DNA of 64,000 nucleotides from Bacillus sp. FJAT-28004 (GCF_001280845.1 NZ_LGHP01000001.1:4199093-4263092); one strand, 5' to 3'. Shown: positions 50,228 through 59,785, counted from the stretch's first letter. A program made the numbers and translations. The notes: generated by a model from the sequence alone, not told the origin.

Positions 50228-51175
50228 TCAGCCAAATTGCTGCTTTACCCACTCATCGTTGTATACGGTATCCATGTAACGCTCGCCGCGATCATGTATA
50301 ATAACGGCGCATACGGAATCATCCGGCAGCTCGTGCTCGATCGTTTTTAAGGCATGGATAATTGCACCGGAGGATGGTCCTGCCAAAATGGATTCCTTCG
50401 CAACGAGCAGCCTGCAGCCATCAACCATATCTTTATCAGCTACCTTTATAGCCTGGTCCATAAACCTCGTCTGGGCAAAAGGAGGTATGATTCCTGTTCC
50501 AAGTCCAGGGAATCGACGATTGCCGTTTACTCCGCCAAAAATAACGCTTCCTGCCGCATCGACTGCTACCACTTGCGTTGAAAGCTTGTGATCGCGCACA
50601 AATTGCGAGCAGCCTAACATGGTGCCACATGTGCTGACGCCGCCGACGACAAAATCGACATGACCCAGCTCTTCAATGATTTCGCGCATCGTCCCCTCAT
50701 AGTGGGACAGATAGTTATTCTTATTCGCATATTGGTTCGGCCAGAAGCTGTTCGGAATGCGCTCTAGTAATTGTTGAACGCGATTTAATCTTGCTGGCAG
50801 AAATTCTCCTGTTTCAGCGTCCGGCTCATCAACGAGTTCGATCTCGGCACCATAAGCACGCATGATGCGGATGTTTTGCTGTGTCGCTTTTGGATCGATG
50901 ACGCTGACGAATTTCATACCGAGATAGGAGCAGATTGCGGCGAGACTAATGGCCATATTCCCAGAGCTGGACTCGATGATGACGGAGCCGGGTCCGATCA
51001 ATCCTTCATTCCATGCGTTATTAATAATTCGAGCGGCGGAGCGGTCTTTTGCGCTGCCACCCGGGTTTAGCAATTCGAGCTTTGCGAATACCTTAATACC
51101 GCGATCGCTCGCAAACAGCTTCGTGAGCTGAACGAGCGGCGTATTCCCGATAATGGACAACACATTTTTCTCCAA
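50228..51175 (-). CDS. sbnA: 2,3-Diaminopropionate biosynthesis protein SbnA-like (PLP synthase)
   Basis: The 315-residue cysteine-synthase-fold enzyme has the PLP Lys in NPGGSAKDRSA and the phosphate-binding loop GGVSTCGTMLG. ESSSGNMAISLA is the substrate loop, with the Met of SbnA-type enzymes in place of the Thr-Gly of true cysteine synthases. SbnA joins O-phosphoserine and glutamate to make the substrate of SbnB. It starts 13 bases after the upstream ligase gene stops. Confidence 0.84.
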   Translation of the reverse strand: MEKNVLSIIGNTPLVQLTKLFASDRGIKVFAKLELLNPGGSAKDRSAARIINNAWNEGLIGPGSVIIESSSGNMAISLAAICSYLGMKFVSVIDPKATQQNIRIMRAYGAEIELVDEPDAETGEFLPARLNRVQQLLERIPNSFWPNQYANKNNYLSHYEGTMREIIEELGHVDFVVGGVSTCGTMLGCSQFVRDHKLSTQVVAVDAAGSVIFGGVNGNRRFPGLGTGIIPPFAQTRFMDQAIKVADKDMVDGCRLLVAKESILAGPSSGAIIHALKTIEHELPDDSVCAVIIHDRGERYMDTVYNDEWVKQQFG

Positions 51176-51188
51176 AGGCGAGCACCCC

Positions 51189-52433
51189 TTAAGAATAAAT
51201 TTTTTTGGATTTCACTGTCCCGCGTTCAAGCTGTTCATTTTCCGCTGCGCGTGTTACCGAAATGCCCTCAAGCATTCGATTTTGAATCATTTGACCAATC
51301 TCACCAATTTTATGCTCGATAGCATGCTGAATATGAACAAGCATTTCATCTTTTAACGATTTACTCTGAATATGAACGAACAGCTTATTATCGCGGAGCC
51401 TTACTCGAAGCGCGGCATCATGAATGAATTGGTGTACGACACTTTCGATATCATATAGGCTAATTTTCTCCCCATGCTTTAGATCCGTGCCGATTCGCTT
51501 GGAGATACAGCTGAAGCACTGCCGTTCCCGGCCATCAATGCAGATGGTTTGGAAATCACGCACGACGTCATAGGTTACGTATCGAATGACTGGGAATAAC
51601 GTGCGCACATAAGAGGTTAATACGAGAACTGCTTCGTTTTCTTGCAGCGGCTCAAAGCGATCATCGATTTGCTCTGATGGAAGTGCCTCGGCATGAATGC
51701 CATCAGCAATGACATATTGCCCAAGCTCATGAGAATAGGAGGCGATAGCTCCAACTTCAATCGAGCCATAGGTGTCTAAAATATGCTGTGGTTCGATTCC
51801 GAACCGTTCGGTCATGTTGTGCTGCCAGTAGAGCGGGGCGATCTCGCCGACTAGTATTATTTTTTTGATGCCAAAAAGTTTCGGATCTTCCGAGTTAGAG
51901 ACGATTGCGTCCAAAATCGATGGCATCGTATAGAGAAGCTCTGGACGCGTGGATTCCAGCTTCGCAATATGTTCTTCGATCGGCAGCGAGAAGGATAGAG
52001 AATCCGCTTCTAAGCCAAGTCGGTCAAAGATTGTCATCGCCGTGTTTGCTGCATGCCCTGTGCCCATATCGGCTAATGCTTTATGAATGGGAGCGGGGTG
52101 CTGATTAGGAGTGCTAGTGGCAGTGGCGGTTAGCCATTCCTGAAAGCAGGCTGTTTTTGCGTCAATGTAGCGCTCGTCGTCTTCCTTTGAGTAATAAATC
52201 GCCTTGCGAACGCCTGATGAGGTGCCCGAGGTTTTGTAAACGGACAAGCCATCCTCTTCTCTGGCTTCACCGGTAAAATAATGCTGCTCCAAAATGTCCG
52301 ACGTGATGAGCGGCAGCTCAGATAACTGGCATGTTTGCGGATCTATTGCATCCTGTTTAAGGAGAGTTTTGTACCATGGGTGATGATGGCATATTCGCTT
52401 GATATGCTGATGAAGCTGAGTTAATGGTGACAT
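51189..52433 (-). CDS. Stand-alone adenylate-forming enzyme (phenylacetate-CoA ligase/PaaK-like)
   Basis: The 414-residue enzyme has the phosphate loop YKTSGTSSGVRKAIYYSKED, the adenine-binding DTYGSIEVGAIA, and the hinge and small C-terminal domain SKRIGTDLKHGEKISLYDIE. It belongs to the PaaK-like acyl-activating family that makes acyl-adenylates or acyl-CoA esters. It is the first gene of a minus-strand trio with SbnA and SbnB, so a role in coupling diaminopropionate to an acyl group, or activating its partner acid, is likely. The substrate is not predictable by eye. No carrier protein or NRPS is adjacent. Confidence 0.75.
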   Translation of the reverse strand: MSPLTQLHQHIKRICHHHPWYKTLLKQDAIDPQTCQLSELPLITSDILEQHYFTGEAREEDGLSVYKTSGTSSGVRKAIYYSKEDDERYIDAKTACFQEWLTATATSTPNQHPAPIHKALADMGTGHAANTAMTIFDRLGLEADSLSFSLPIEEHIAKLESTRPELLYTMPSILDAIVSNSEDPKLFGIKKIILVGEIAPLYWQHNMTERFGIEPQHILDTYGSIEVGAIASYSHELGQYVIADGIHAEALPSEQIDDRFEPLQENEAVLVLTSYVRTLFPVIRYVTYDVVRDFQTICIDGRERQCFSCISKRIGTDLKHGEKISLYDIESVVHQFIHDAALRVRLRDNKLFVHIQSKSLKDEMLVHIQHAIEHKIGEIGQMIQNRMLEGISVTRAAENEQLERGTVKSKKIYS

Positions 52434-52594
52434 TTGACGTTGAACCTCCTAAAGGACAAATATCTCGCATGATTGCGTTAATTAAGCATATGTCGTTTGC
52501 GCTTCTAGGTTCTGATTATGGGGACAACAGCCTACATCCATTTCGTTCAAGGTTCGTATGCTAATAGGAGTGAATAACAAAGTGGAGGGATCTT

Positions 52595-53422
52595 GTGAGA
52601 GAGAGTGTGGCTTCTATATCGTCTAAGAAGAAACATAGCCGCAGTGTTGCGGATAAGTGGGCCAAATCGGAAATGATGCAACGTGATTCAATATTGAGGG
52701 AGTATCTGCCTCCAGCAAAGCGCATGACAAAGCAGAGCTTGCGTGAGATGCTGAAACGGTGGGGTATGGTATACGTGAAGCCGATCAGAGGGTCGCAAGG
52801 AAACGGTGTGATGAAGGTGGAGTTGGGCGAGGGGAAGGCGCGATGCTATAGGTACCAGCTTGGGAGAAAGAAGTTAGCTTTTTCCTCTTATAAAGCAGCT
52901 TATCGGTCTATTTTGAAGGATACGAGAGGGAAGGGTTATCTTGTGCAAAAGGGTATTCGCTTGCTGAAGCATAAGGGACGCCCGTTTGACATACGCCTCG
53001 TGGTACAGAAGTCGCCGCGCGGGGTTTGGGAAGCGACAGGAACTTTAGGTAGAGTAGCTCATCCTCATAAAATAGTAACGAACGGCAGTCAAGGAGGGAC
53101 GATTTACCCAACGGCGTTTTTGCTGAAACGCTATACGAGTGCATCACTGAAGCGGCGCATGTTGAAGAAAATGGATAAAATTGGCTTAATTACAGCGAAA
53201 CGCCTCCACGATAGGTATCCTGGCATCAAGGAGTTAGGCGTTGATCTTGCGCTTGACCGCAAGCTTAAGCCTTGGATACTTGAAGTCAACACTGTGCCTG
53301 ATCCTTCCCCGTTCTCGCTGCTCAATGACCGATCAATGCTTCGTAAAATTGTGCGCTACGGCAAGGCTTATGGGAAGACCTACAGGGTCAAAATTAAAAA
53401 AGCGAAGCGCGGGGTTAAGTAA
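52595..53422 (+). CDS. YheC/YheD-type ATP-grasp protein
   Basis: The protein has 275 residues with GTG start 52595, 5 bases after GGAGGG. The N-terminus is strongly basic. The ATP-grasp core has YVKPIRGSQGNGVMKVE as the ATP-binding loop, FDIRLVVQKSPRGVWEATG and a final LGVDLALDRKLKPWILEVN holding the Mg-binding Glu/Asn. This matches the YheC/YheD spore-coat-associated family. It is divergent from the diaminopropionate locus and may be unrelated to it, though an ATP-grasp ligase beside an amino-acid precursor pathway is worth noting. Confidence 0.82.
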   Translation: MRESVASISSKKKHSRSVADKWAKSEMMQRDSILREYLPPAKRMTKQSLREMLKRWGMVYVKPIRGSQGNGVMKVELGEGKARCYRYQLGRKKLAFSSYKAAYRSILKDTRGKGYLVQKGIRLLKHKGRPFDIRLVVQKSPRGVWEATGTLGRVAHPHKIVTNGSQGGTIYPTAFLLKRYTSASLKRRMLKKMDKIGLITAKRLHDRYPGIKELGVDLALDRKLKPWILEVNTVPDPSPFSLLNDRSMLRKIVRYGKAYGKTYRVKIKKAKRGVK

Positions 53423-53452
53423 GATGTTGCTGGTGAGCTAGCTCAAAATATC

Positions 53453-53480
53453 GCTGTAAGAGCACATATGCTCTTACAGC
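53453..53480. terminator. Bidirectional terminator between convergent genes
   Basis: GCTGTAAGAGC pairs perfectly with GCTCTTACAGC around six bases, between the ATP-grasp gene and pucR. Confidence 0.7.
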
Positions 53481-53492
53481 ACCAAAGTAACA

Positions 53493-55163
53493 TTAGTCTA
53501 CCAAGAACAGCGACTCCATCGAGAACGCGGTGCGGAAGCGAAGGCTCTCGACGGGATCACGCAGATCGCGGCCGGTGAGCCTTTCGCATTTTTCAAGGCG
53601 ATAGGTAACGGTGTTGCGATGGACGAACAGCTGCTTCGCAGTCTCGGCAAGCTGACAATGCGTATCGTAAAAGGTGCTGAGCGTCTTAAGTAAATCGCTG
53701 CGTTCCTTGCCTTCAATGTCTAACAAATCCTTGAAGGTCTCCTCGTAATACTCCTTAAGCTCTTCCTTCGGAATCATCCGAAGCAAATAGTTGAAATCCT
53801 TGGCGCGGTAAGGTTGAATGAACTGCTTCTTTCGCGCATCGTAACCTGTTTGCAGCGCCTCTATCGCTTCTTTGTAAGATAAAGGGATGTGAGTAAGTTG
53901 TGATACCGGATTACCGATGCCAATCGAGATCGGAATACCGTGCTGCTCACTTAGGTAAAGGACCATTTGCTTCAACTGCCCCAAAAATTTATTTTCCTTG
54001 CCCTTGGCAACATCTTGGCTTGCTTTCAGCGCGATAAGGAAGCAGAAGTATTCATTTTTCGTAAAAAGCACAAAACGCAAATCAAGCTTTGTAAATTCGC
54101 TTTTCAGCAGATTGTAATGACGATCGCGCTCTGATATGAAGCGGCCATCTGATTCAAGCGCGCTTGAGGGACGAAAGGAATCAAAAGAGGTGTCGCGCTT
54201 AGCGACAATGCTGACGTAAACAGGATGATTCAATAAATCATAATTTTTACTGCGATGAATAAGCTCTTGCTCTGAGGTAATGAGGCCGTCGACAAAGTCG
54301 GAGAAAAATTCATTTTTGTAACGTCGCGACCGCTCTTTGACTGCTTGTTTTTTTATGAGCTCGAGTCCGATGACGTTAGCTGCTTGTTCCATCGCATGTT
54401 TCGTCAGGTTGCTGAAGTGTTTGCTGCTATCACTCGTCAGAACAATCAATATGCCTTCTAGTTGAAAGGTTACAATGGGGTACAGCTCAGCTGCCGAAAA
54501 GGGTGTGTCAGTGAAAGAAAGCGGAGTGAACGGGATGCTGTAAGAGCTATGCAGAGAGGGTGAGATCAGCTCTGCTTGAAGCTCAGACGACAATTCGAGA
54601 TAAAGTTCCTCTGTCATAGAATTTGAGTGATACAACAGTTCTCCTTGTGGATTCGTCAGCATGACTGGGGAATCAATAAGAAGGGACAACGCTTCAATGA
54701 CGTCGACCGTGCTCTTACCCTGCATGATCATTTGAGAAAACTGTTTATGTGTCGTCAATGCGTAATGAAGCTCATCGGTACGCTTCTCCAAAATATGACT
54801 AAGTGAGTCGTTGCATATATCTCCAAGTGATTGCTCGAGCGACAGCTCGATAATCGGAAATTGCAGCTTCTCTGCACACTGGAGCACATCGCTCGGCACC
54901 TCCTGCAAAAAACGCTTGGTTTTGATAGCTAGACCAGCACAGCCGACCTCGGCCATGCTTTTGACGAGCGACAGCAGCGCTTCTGGCTGATCCTTCATCG
55001 CATAACCCGTCGTTAGAAGCAATTCCTGCGGTTTCAAATAATTAATAATATCAGGAGCGTCCATGATGTTGACCGATTGGACGCTATTTGTCATGCCGTT
55101 ATGCCCGGCAAGTATTTTTGCATTCGCGTATATAGGGAGAGAGAGAAGCTCTTTAAGAAGCAT
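53493..55163 (-). CDS. pucR: PucR-family transcriptional regulator of purine/ureide catabolism
   Basis: The protein has 556 residues from ATG 55163, which gives the usual MLLKELLSLP start. The N-terminal PucR sensory domain (LSLPIYANAKILAG to LLLTTGYAMKDQ) is followed by a GGDEF-like central domain. The C-terminal helix-turn-helix is AETAKQLFVHRNTVTYRLEKCERLTG. PucR senses allantoin-type metabolites and controls purine catabolic genes. It is divergent from the ureide transporter and catabolic operon, with a conserved-looking inverted repeat between them. Confidence 0.9.
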   Translation of the reverse strand: MLLKELLSLPIYANAKILAGHNGMTNSVQSVNIMDAPDIINYLKPQELLLTTGYAMKDQPEALLSLVKSMAEVGCAGLAIKTKRFLQEVPSDVLQCAEKLQFPIIELSLEQSLGDICNDSLSHILEKRTDELHYALTTHKQFSQMIMQGKSTVDVIEALSLLIDSPVMLTNPQGELLYHSNSMTEELYLELSSELQAELISPSLHSSYSIPFTPLSFTDTPFSAAELYPIVTFQLEGILIVLTSDSSKHFSNLTKHAMEQAANVIGLELIKKQAVKERSRRYKNEFFSDFVDGLITSEQELIHRSKNYDLLNHPVYVSIVAKRDTSFDSFRPSSALESDGRFISERDRHYNLLKSEFTKLDLRFVLFTKNEYFCFLIALKASQDVAKGKENKFLGQLKQMVLYLSEQHGIPISIGIGNPVSQLTHIPLSYKEAIEALQTGYDARKKQFIQPYRAKDFNYLLRMIPKEELKEYYEETFKDLLDIEGKERSDLLKTLSTFYDTHCQLAETAKQLFVHRNTVTYRLEKCERLTGRDLRDPVESLRFRTAFSMESLFLVD

Positions 55164-55240
55164 GACAACACCGCCAATGGTTTTTTGTGTTAGATTATAT
55201 GACACAATATATCATCTATGCAGCGAGGTGTAAATATAGG

Positions 55241-55292
55241 ATTGTGCAGGTTATTCAATAAATACGGGATATTTTTAGCTACGTTGCACAAT
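55241..55292. promoter_or_regulatory. Inverted repeat between pucR and the ureide operon
   Basis: ATTGTGCA (55241-55248) and TGCACAAT (55285-55292) are perfect 8-base arms 36 bases apart, centred in the 219-base divergent gap. They could be two halves of a PucR control region. Confidence 0.4.
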
Positions 55293-55382
55293 GACAATGA
55301 CATGGATTCGGATTATGATGTAGCTACAAAACAAATTCATGTTATATAACCTGACAACAATAATGGATTGGGGTTGGTAAAA

Positions 55383-56144
55383 ATGAAATTAGTAGTGAAT
55401 CAGGTTGGGAAGAGCTTTGGAAGCAGAACGATTTTGAAAAATGTAGATCTTACAGTTAACTCTCACGAGTTTATTTGCATACTTGGCCATAGCGGATGCG
55501 GCAAGTCGACGCTGTTAAATATGATTGCAGGTTACCTACTGCCTGATGATGGTGCTATTACAGTGGATGGAGAAGAAATTAAGGGGCCTTCCAAATCACG
55601 AGGAATGGTATTTCAGGATCATGCATTATTCCCATGGATGACCATAAAGGATAACATTGCCTTCGGCCCAGAGGTGCAGAAGATGCCTAAAGCACAGGCG
55701 AAGGAAACGGCAATGGAGTTTCTGAAGCTGGTAGGTTTGGAACAATATGCAGCTCATTATCCTGGAGAGTTGTCGGGAGGCATGAAGCAGCGCGTAGGTA
55801 TTGCAAGGGCGCTTGCGAGCAAGCCGGATATTTTGCTTATGGATGAGCCGTTTGGCGCACTGGACGTACTGACACGAGAAACGATGCGAGTGGAGCTGCA
55901 AAAGATTTGCAGTCAGCTCAAACCAACCATTCTATTCGTGACACACAGCATTAGCGAAGCGGTGTACTTGGCTGATCGTGTCGTTGTAATGAAGCATGGT
56001 GAAATTGCAGAGATTTTTGAGGTCGGAATCAAGCATCCGCGTTCTTCTCATTCTGCTGGTTTCGGTGAAATGATGAGCCGCATTGAACGGGTTCTCATGG
56101 ATGAGGAGCATCTAGAGCTGGCGCAAGCAAAGGTGGGGTCATAA
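55383..56144 (+). CDS. ABC transporter ATPase (nitrate/sulfonate/taurine/ureide type)
   Basis: The protein has 253 residues from ATG 55383, where MKLVVNQVGKSFG begins the domain. Walker A is GHSGCGKSTLLN, the signature is LSGGMKQRVGIARAL and Walker B is DILLMDEPFGALD, followed by the H-loop FVTHSISEAVYLADR. This is the SsuB/TauB group. The next gene overlaps it by one base (TAATG). It supplies energy for the importer of the adjacent ureide pathway. Confidence 0.9.
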   Translation: MKLVVNQVGKSFGSRTILKNVDLTVNSHEFICILGHSGCGKSTLLNMIAGYLLPDDGAITVDGEEIKGPSKSRGMVFQDHALFPWMTIKDNIAFGPEVQKMPKAQAKETAMEFLKLVGLEQYAAHYPGELSGGMKQRVGIARALASKPDILLMDEPFGALDVLTRETMRVELQKICSQLKPTILFVTHSISEAVYLADRVVVMKHGEIAEIFEVGIKHPRSSHSAGFGEMMSRIERVLMDEEHLELAQAKVGS

Positions 56145-57040
56145 TGAATGGTGCAAAATTAACTACCGTGAAGGACACAGGAACCATGCAGGCTTCACGG
56201 CCGGCAACGACAGTAATAAGCAAGCAGGCGCGAGGCAAGCGTCCATCTGCAATCCATCAGTTTTTTCAAAAATACAACATACTCCCATCCCTCTTGTTTT
56301 TCGTTTTTTGGGAGCTGTTCTCTAGAGTGAATGAAACAGCAAAGTTTTTTAATCCTAACTTTCTTCCTGCACCAACCGTGCTGCTGTCGGAGGGCTGGGA
56401 GCTGGCGAAGACGGGGATTATTACAGACAGCTTGATTTCCAGCACGATTCGTATTGCGTTAGGTTTTGTCATTGGAAGTGCAGTGGCAGTGGGGATTGGT
56501 GTCATCATGAGCAAGTTTAAAACGGTGGAACGGTGGTTTTCACCCATTCTCAACTTGGTTGGCCCGATCCCGACCTTAGCGCTCCTGCCCTTATTTATTA
56601 TCTGGTTCGGTATCGGCGAGTTTCCGAAGGTTCTGCTTATTGCGTGGACGACGTTTATCCCGGTGCTGGTGTACACACTTGACGGCTTTAAGTCAGTACC
56701 TTCAACGCTGATCCGCTCCGCGCTCAGCTTGGGTGCGACGGAGCGGCAAATATTTACGAGAGTAATGCTGCCATCCGCAATCCCGAATTTTCTCGTTGGC
56801 GCACAGGTCAGTCTCGGTTTATCCTTCTCCGCGCTCATCGTCTCCGAAATGATGGGTGCAAAGTCGGGACTGGGCTACATCATTGTAGATGCGAGAAATT
56901 ATTTTAAAATATCGAATATGTTCATTGCCATCATATTGATTGGCTTGGAATATAGCTTGTTCTCTTATCTGCTGAAGCTGGTTGAGAAGAGAGTAATGGC
57001 TTGGCGTAAAGGCGGACTTCGAGATGCCATCGAGAAGTAA
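56144..57040 (+). CDS. ABC transporter permease of ureide/sulfonate-type importer
   Basis: The 298-residue membrane protein has about six helices after a basic N-terminal tail of about 45 residues. The EAA loop is ALSLGATERQIFTRVMLPSAIPNF, typical of the SsuC/TauC permeases that work with NMT1-type binding proteins. It overlaps the ATPase gene by one base and precedes the binding protein gene by about 57 bases. Ureide uptake is inferred from the operon. Confidence 0.9.
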   Translation: MNGAKLTTVKDTGTMQASRPATTVISKQARGKRPSAIHQFFQKYNILPSLLFFVFWELFSRVNETAKFFNPNFLPAPTVLLSEGWELAKTGIITDSLISSTIRIALGFVIGSAVAVGIGVIMSKFKTVERWFSPILNLVGPIPTLALLPLFIIWFGIGEFPKVLLIAWTTFIPVLVYTLDGFKSVPSTLIRSALSLGATERQIFTRVMLPSAIPNFLVGAQVSLGLSFSALIVSEMMGAKSGLGYIIVDARNYFKISNMFIAIILIGLEYSLFSYLLKLVEKRVMAWRKGGLRDAIEK

Positions 57041-57097
57041 CGCTACATACGGAGCCGGAGCAGTACAACTAAAAAGAGATAAGTGGAGGGAATACCA

Positions 57098-58165
57098 ATG
57101 AAAAAATCGGGAAAATGGTTTAAATCAGCAATTATCCTCACATCGTTAACCTTTGTGCTTGCTGCTTGCGGCGGCAATGAGAAGGCGCCAGCAAATGCAA
57201 ATGCGCCAGCTTCCACAGAGCTGGAGATGAAAGATCTAACGTTAGTTGGTGTTCGTGATGCCCAAATCTCATCGCAGCAAATTATTGCCGACAAACTTGG
57301 TTATTTCAAGGAAGAGGGACTTAACGTTACGAGTCAACTGATCGAGAGCGGGCCGGACATCGGACCGATGGTTGCCGGAGGCAGTGCGCCGGTAAGTATT
57401 CAAACGAACTTTATGGATATTATTTTGAAATCAACGGATATTCCGGTCAAGATCATTGCCCCACTCGCACAAATTGCCGGCACGCAAGCTGTTGTGGGTT
57501 CGAGCAAGCTTGAACTGAAGAGCGCGAAGGATCTTGAAGGCAAAACGATTGGTATTCCGAGCGGAGCTGACGTTACGATTGCGATCAACAATATGGCCAA
57601 AGAGCTTGGCGTAGACGCCAGCAAAATCAAATATGTAAACCTTGCGCCGAGCGACGCGGTTGTTGCTTTGGAGAAGGGTGACATCGATGCACTGGCTGCT
57701 TGGGAACCGTTCATTACGAAGGCAATCCAAGGCGGCGGCAAGTTCCTCTTCAGCGGCACAAAAAGCGAGCTGCCTGACAAGCAAGGCGATGTGAATTGGA
57801 TGAGCGTGCATACGACAATTCAAGTTTCGGATGATTTCCTTAAGAAAAACCCGAATACGCTGAAGGCTGTACTGCGCGCTTTGCAAAAAGCGACGAATTA
57901 CATTAATGACAACCGTGAGGATGCTATTAAAACATTAGCTCCTGAGCTCCACCTAAGCGAGGAAGAGCTAACACAAATCATGTCACGCAATGTGTATTCG
58001 ATGGAAGTTGGCGATACCTATGTGAATGGAAGCAATGGGCCCGCTGTCGGTGAGTACCTGAAATCGGTTGGCAATATCAAATCGATTCCGGCACCAGCTT
58101 CCTATCATGATCTAAGCCTGCTGAAAGAGGTAGATGCAAGCCTAATCGTGACAGAGCTCAAGTAA
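57098..58165 (+). CDS. NMT1/SsuA-type substrate-binding lipoprotein
   Basis: The protein has 355 residues from ATG 57098, with GGAGGG 7 bases upstream. The ATG at 57083 overlaps that site. The signal peptide ends in the lipobox LAAC, followed by GGNEKAPANANAPAS as linker. The two-lobed body has LTLVGVRDAQISSQQIIADKLGYFKEEG and ALAAWEPF, as in NMT1/SsuA proteins that bind flat heterocycles or sulfonates. In this context it probably binds allantoin or a related ureide. Confidence 0.88.
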   Translation: MKKSGKWFKSAIILTSLTFVLAACGGNEKAPANANAPASTELEMKDLTLVGVRDAQISSQQIIADKLGYFKEEGLNVTSQLIESGPDIGPMVAGGSAPVSIQTNFMDIILKSTDIPVKIIAPLAQIAGTQAVVGSSKLELKSAKDLEGKTIGIPSGADVTIAINNMAKELGVDASKIKYVNLAPSDAVVALEKGDIDALAAWEPFITKAIQGGGKFLFSGTKSELPDKQGDVNWMSVHTTIQVSDDFLKKNPNTLKAVLRALQKATNYINDNREDAIKTLAPELHLSEEELTQIMSRNVYSMEVGDTYVNGSNGPAVGEYLKSVGNIKSIPAPASYHDLSLLKEVDASLIVTELK

Positions 58166-58250
58166 TTGAAGGCTGATAGAGAATGTTAATGGGTCGAAAA
58201 TGACTGTTTTGCAACTGTTTTGCACACGGATAGTGGAAGGTAGTTAATCG

Positions 58251-58285
58251 GGCCGCGGACCTCGTTGTCCGCGGCCTATTTATTT
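58251..58285 (+). terminator. Strong hairpin between transporter and catabolic genes
   Basis: GGCCGCGGAC pairs perfectly with GTCCGCGGCC around ctcgtt, followed by a T-rich run. It would end transporter transcripts or reduce expression of the catabolic genes relative to the transporter. Confidence 0.82.
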
Positions 58286-58374
58286 AAAGAGTGCTCTTAG
58301 TTGCTTTACTATTTGGCGGATTCGGCTCATAAACTGCATCAGAGTGATTGGGCAAATGAAAGGCGGAGGGCAAA

Positions 58375-59766
58375 ATGGTCGGACGAGATAAGCTGGATAT
58401 GCTGGATGTATGGATCAAAAACGGCAGCGTCGTATTGAAAAATGAGGTACGGATGCTCGACATAGGAATAAAAGCAGGACGGATTGTTGTGCTCGGCGAG
58501 GATCTAAGTGGCATTCATGCAGATTCAGTGGTGGATGCAACCGGCCTGATGATTATGGCTGGCATGATTGATGTCCATGTCCATCTCAACGAGCCGGGCT
58601 TAGGGGAATGGGAAGGCTTTGAGACGGGGTCTGCAGCTCTTGCGGCTGGGGGCTGTACAACCTATGTTGATATGCCGTTGAATGGCATTCCGCCTACAGT
58701 TACTGTGGATGCTATGCAGCAGAAGCTAGCTGCTGCCAAGGGTCGTTCTTATGTGGATTATGCCATCTGGGGCGGATTAGTGCCTGGCAAGCTGCATGAG
58801 CTTGCGCCTCTGCATGAAGCGGGAGTTGTTGGTTTTAAAGCATTTATGTCATCCCCGGGTGATCCGAGTGAGGATGCATTCCGTGAAGTGGATGATTACA
58901 CACTGCTCGAAGGCATGAGAATAATCGCTGGTCTCGGCAAGGTGCTCGCTCTGCATGCTGAGAGCGAGCCGATTGTTGCTAAGCTTGGTCTGGCTATGCG
59001 GGCGGAAGGGCGGTTGACACCGGCTGATTATGTGGCTTCGCGGCCTATTATTGCTGAGCTGGAGGCGATTAATCGGGCACTCTTTTACGCGGAGCAAACG
59101 GGCTGTGCACTTCACTTTGTTCATATTAGCAGCGAGGCGGGTGTTAATTTGATTACAGCTGCGCGCGAGCGCGGGATGAACGTCTCGGTAGAAACCTGTC
59201 CGCATTATTTGGCCTTAACGGCGGCGGATTTGGATCATAAGGGAGCGGTAGCTAAGTGCTCTCCGCCGCTGCGAGATGCTGGGGAGCAGGAGAAGCTTTG
59301 GAATGCCATTGCAACAGGGCGTGTCGATATGGTTTCGTCGGATCATTCGCCTTGTCCAGCTTCGATGAAGGAGGCGGACAACTTCTTTGATGCTTGGGGC
59401 GGCATTGCCGGCGCGCAAAGCTCGGTAGAACTCATGGTCGGAGAAGGGCATGTGAAGCGGGGGCTGCCGCTCACGCTGATCAGTGAGCTGCTGGCGAGTG
59501 GACCGGCAAGACGATTTGGTTTACAGGCTTCGAAAGGTGAAATACGAATCGGCGCAGACGCTGACCTTATTCTGATTGATTTGAACAAGTCCTATAGACT
59601 GGAAGCGGAGCATTTGTATCAACGCCATAAGCATAGTCCATATATCGGTGAAGAGCTACGCTGCAAAATAAAGGCTACTTATTTACGCGGTCATCAGGTG
59701 TATGAAGAAACAGTAGGAATAAGCGAGAGCAAGCAGGGCGAATGGGTTAGGCAACAGGCCCAATGA
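58375..59766 (+). CDS. allB: Allantoinase
   Basis: The 463-residue amidohydrolase opens the (S)-allantoin ring to allantoate. Metal ligands are DVHVHLNEPG (HxH), the carbamylated Lys in VVGFKAFMSSPG, LHAESEP and FVHISSEAG, with the catalytic Asp in SSDHSPCP. GGCTTYVDMPLN is typical of the allantoinase/dihydropyrimidinase group. GGAGGG lies 4 bases before the ATG. It corresponds to PucH of B. subtilis. The next gene encodes the following pathway step. Confidence 0.92.
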   Translation: MVGRDKLDMLDVWIKNGSVVLKNEVRMLDIGIKAGRIVVLGEDLSGIHADSVVDATGLMIMAGMIDVHVHLNEPGLGEWEGFETGSAALAAGGCTTYVDMPLNGIPPTVTVDAMQQKLAAAKGRSYVDYAIWGGLVPGKLHELAPLHEAGVVGFKAFMSSPGDPSEDAFREVDDYTLLEGMRIIAGLGKVLALHAESEPIVAKLGLAMRAEGRLTPADYVASRPIIAELEAINRALFYAEQTGCALHFVHISSEAGVNLITAARERGMNVSVETCPHYLALTAADLDHKGAVAKCSPPLRDAGEQEKLWNAIATGRVDMVSSDHSPCPASMKEADNFFDAWGGIAGAQSSVELMVGEGHVKRGLPLTLISELLASGPARRFGLQASKGEIRIGADADLILIDLNKSYRLEAEHLYQRHKHSPYIGEELRCKIKATYLRGHQVYEETVGISESKQGEWVRQQAQ

Positions 59767-59785
59767 AATGGAAGGAGGAGCAGCT

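Noticed and set aside
56266..56838. 190-residue minus-strand frame opposite the ureide permease
   Set aside because: Shadow of membrane helices of a well-supported permease gene.
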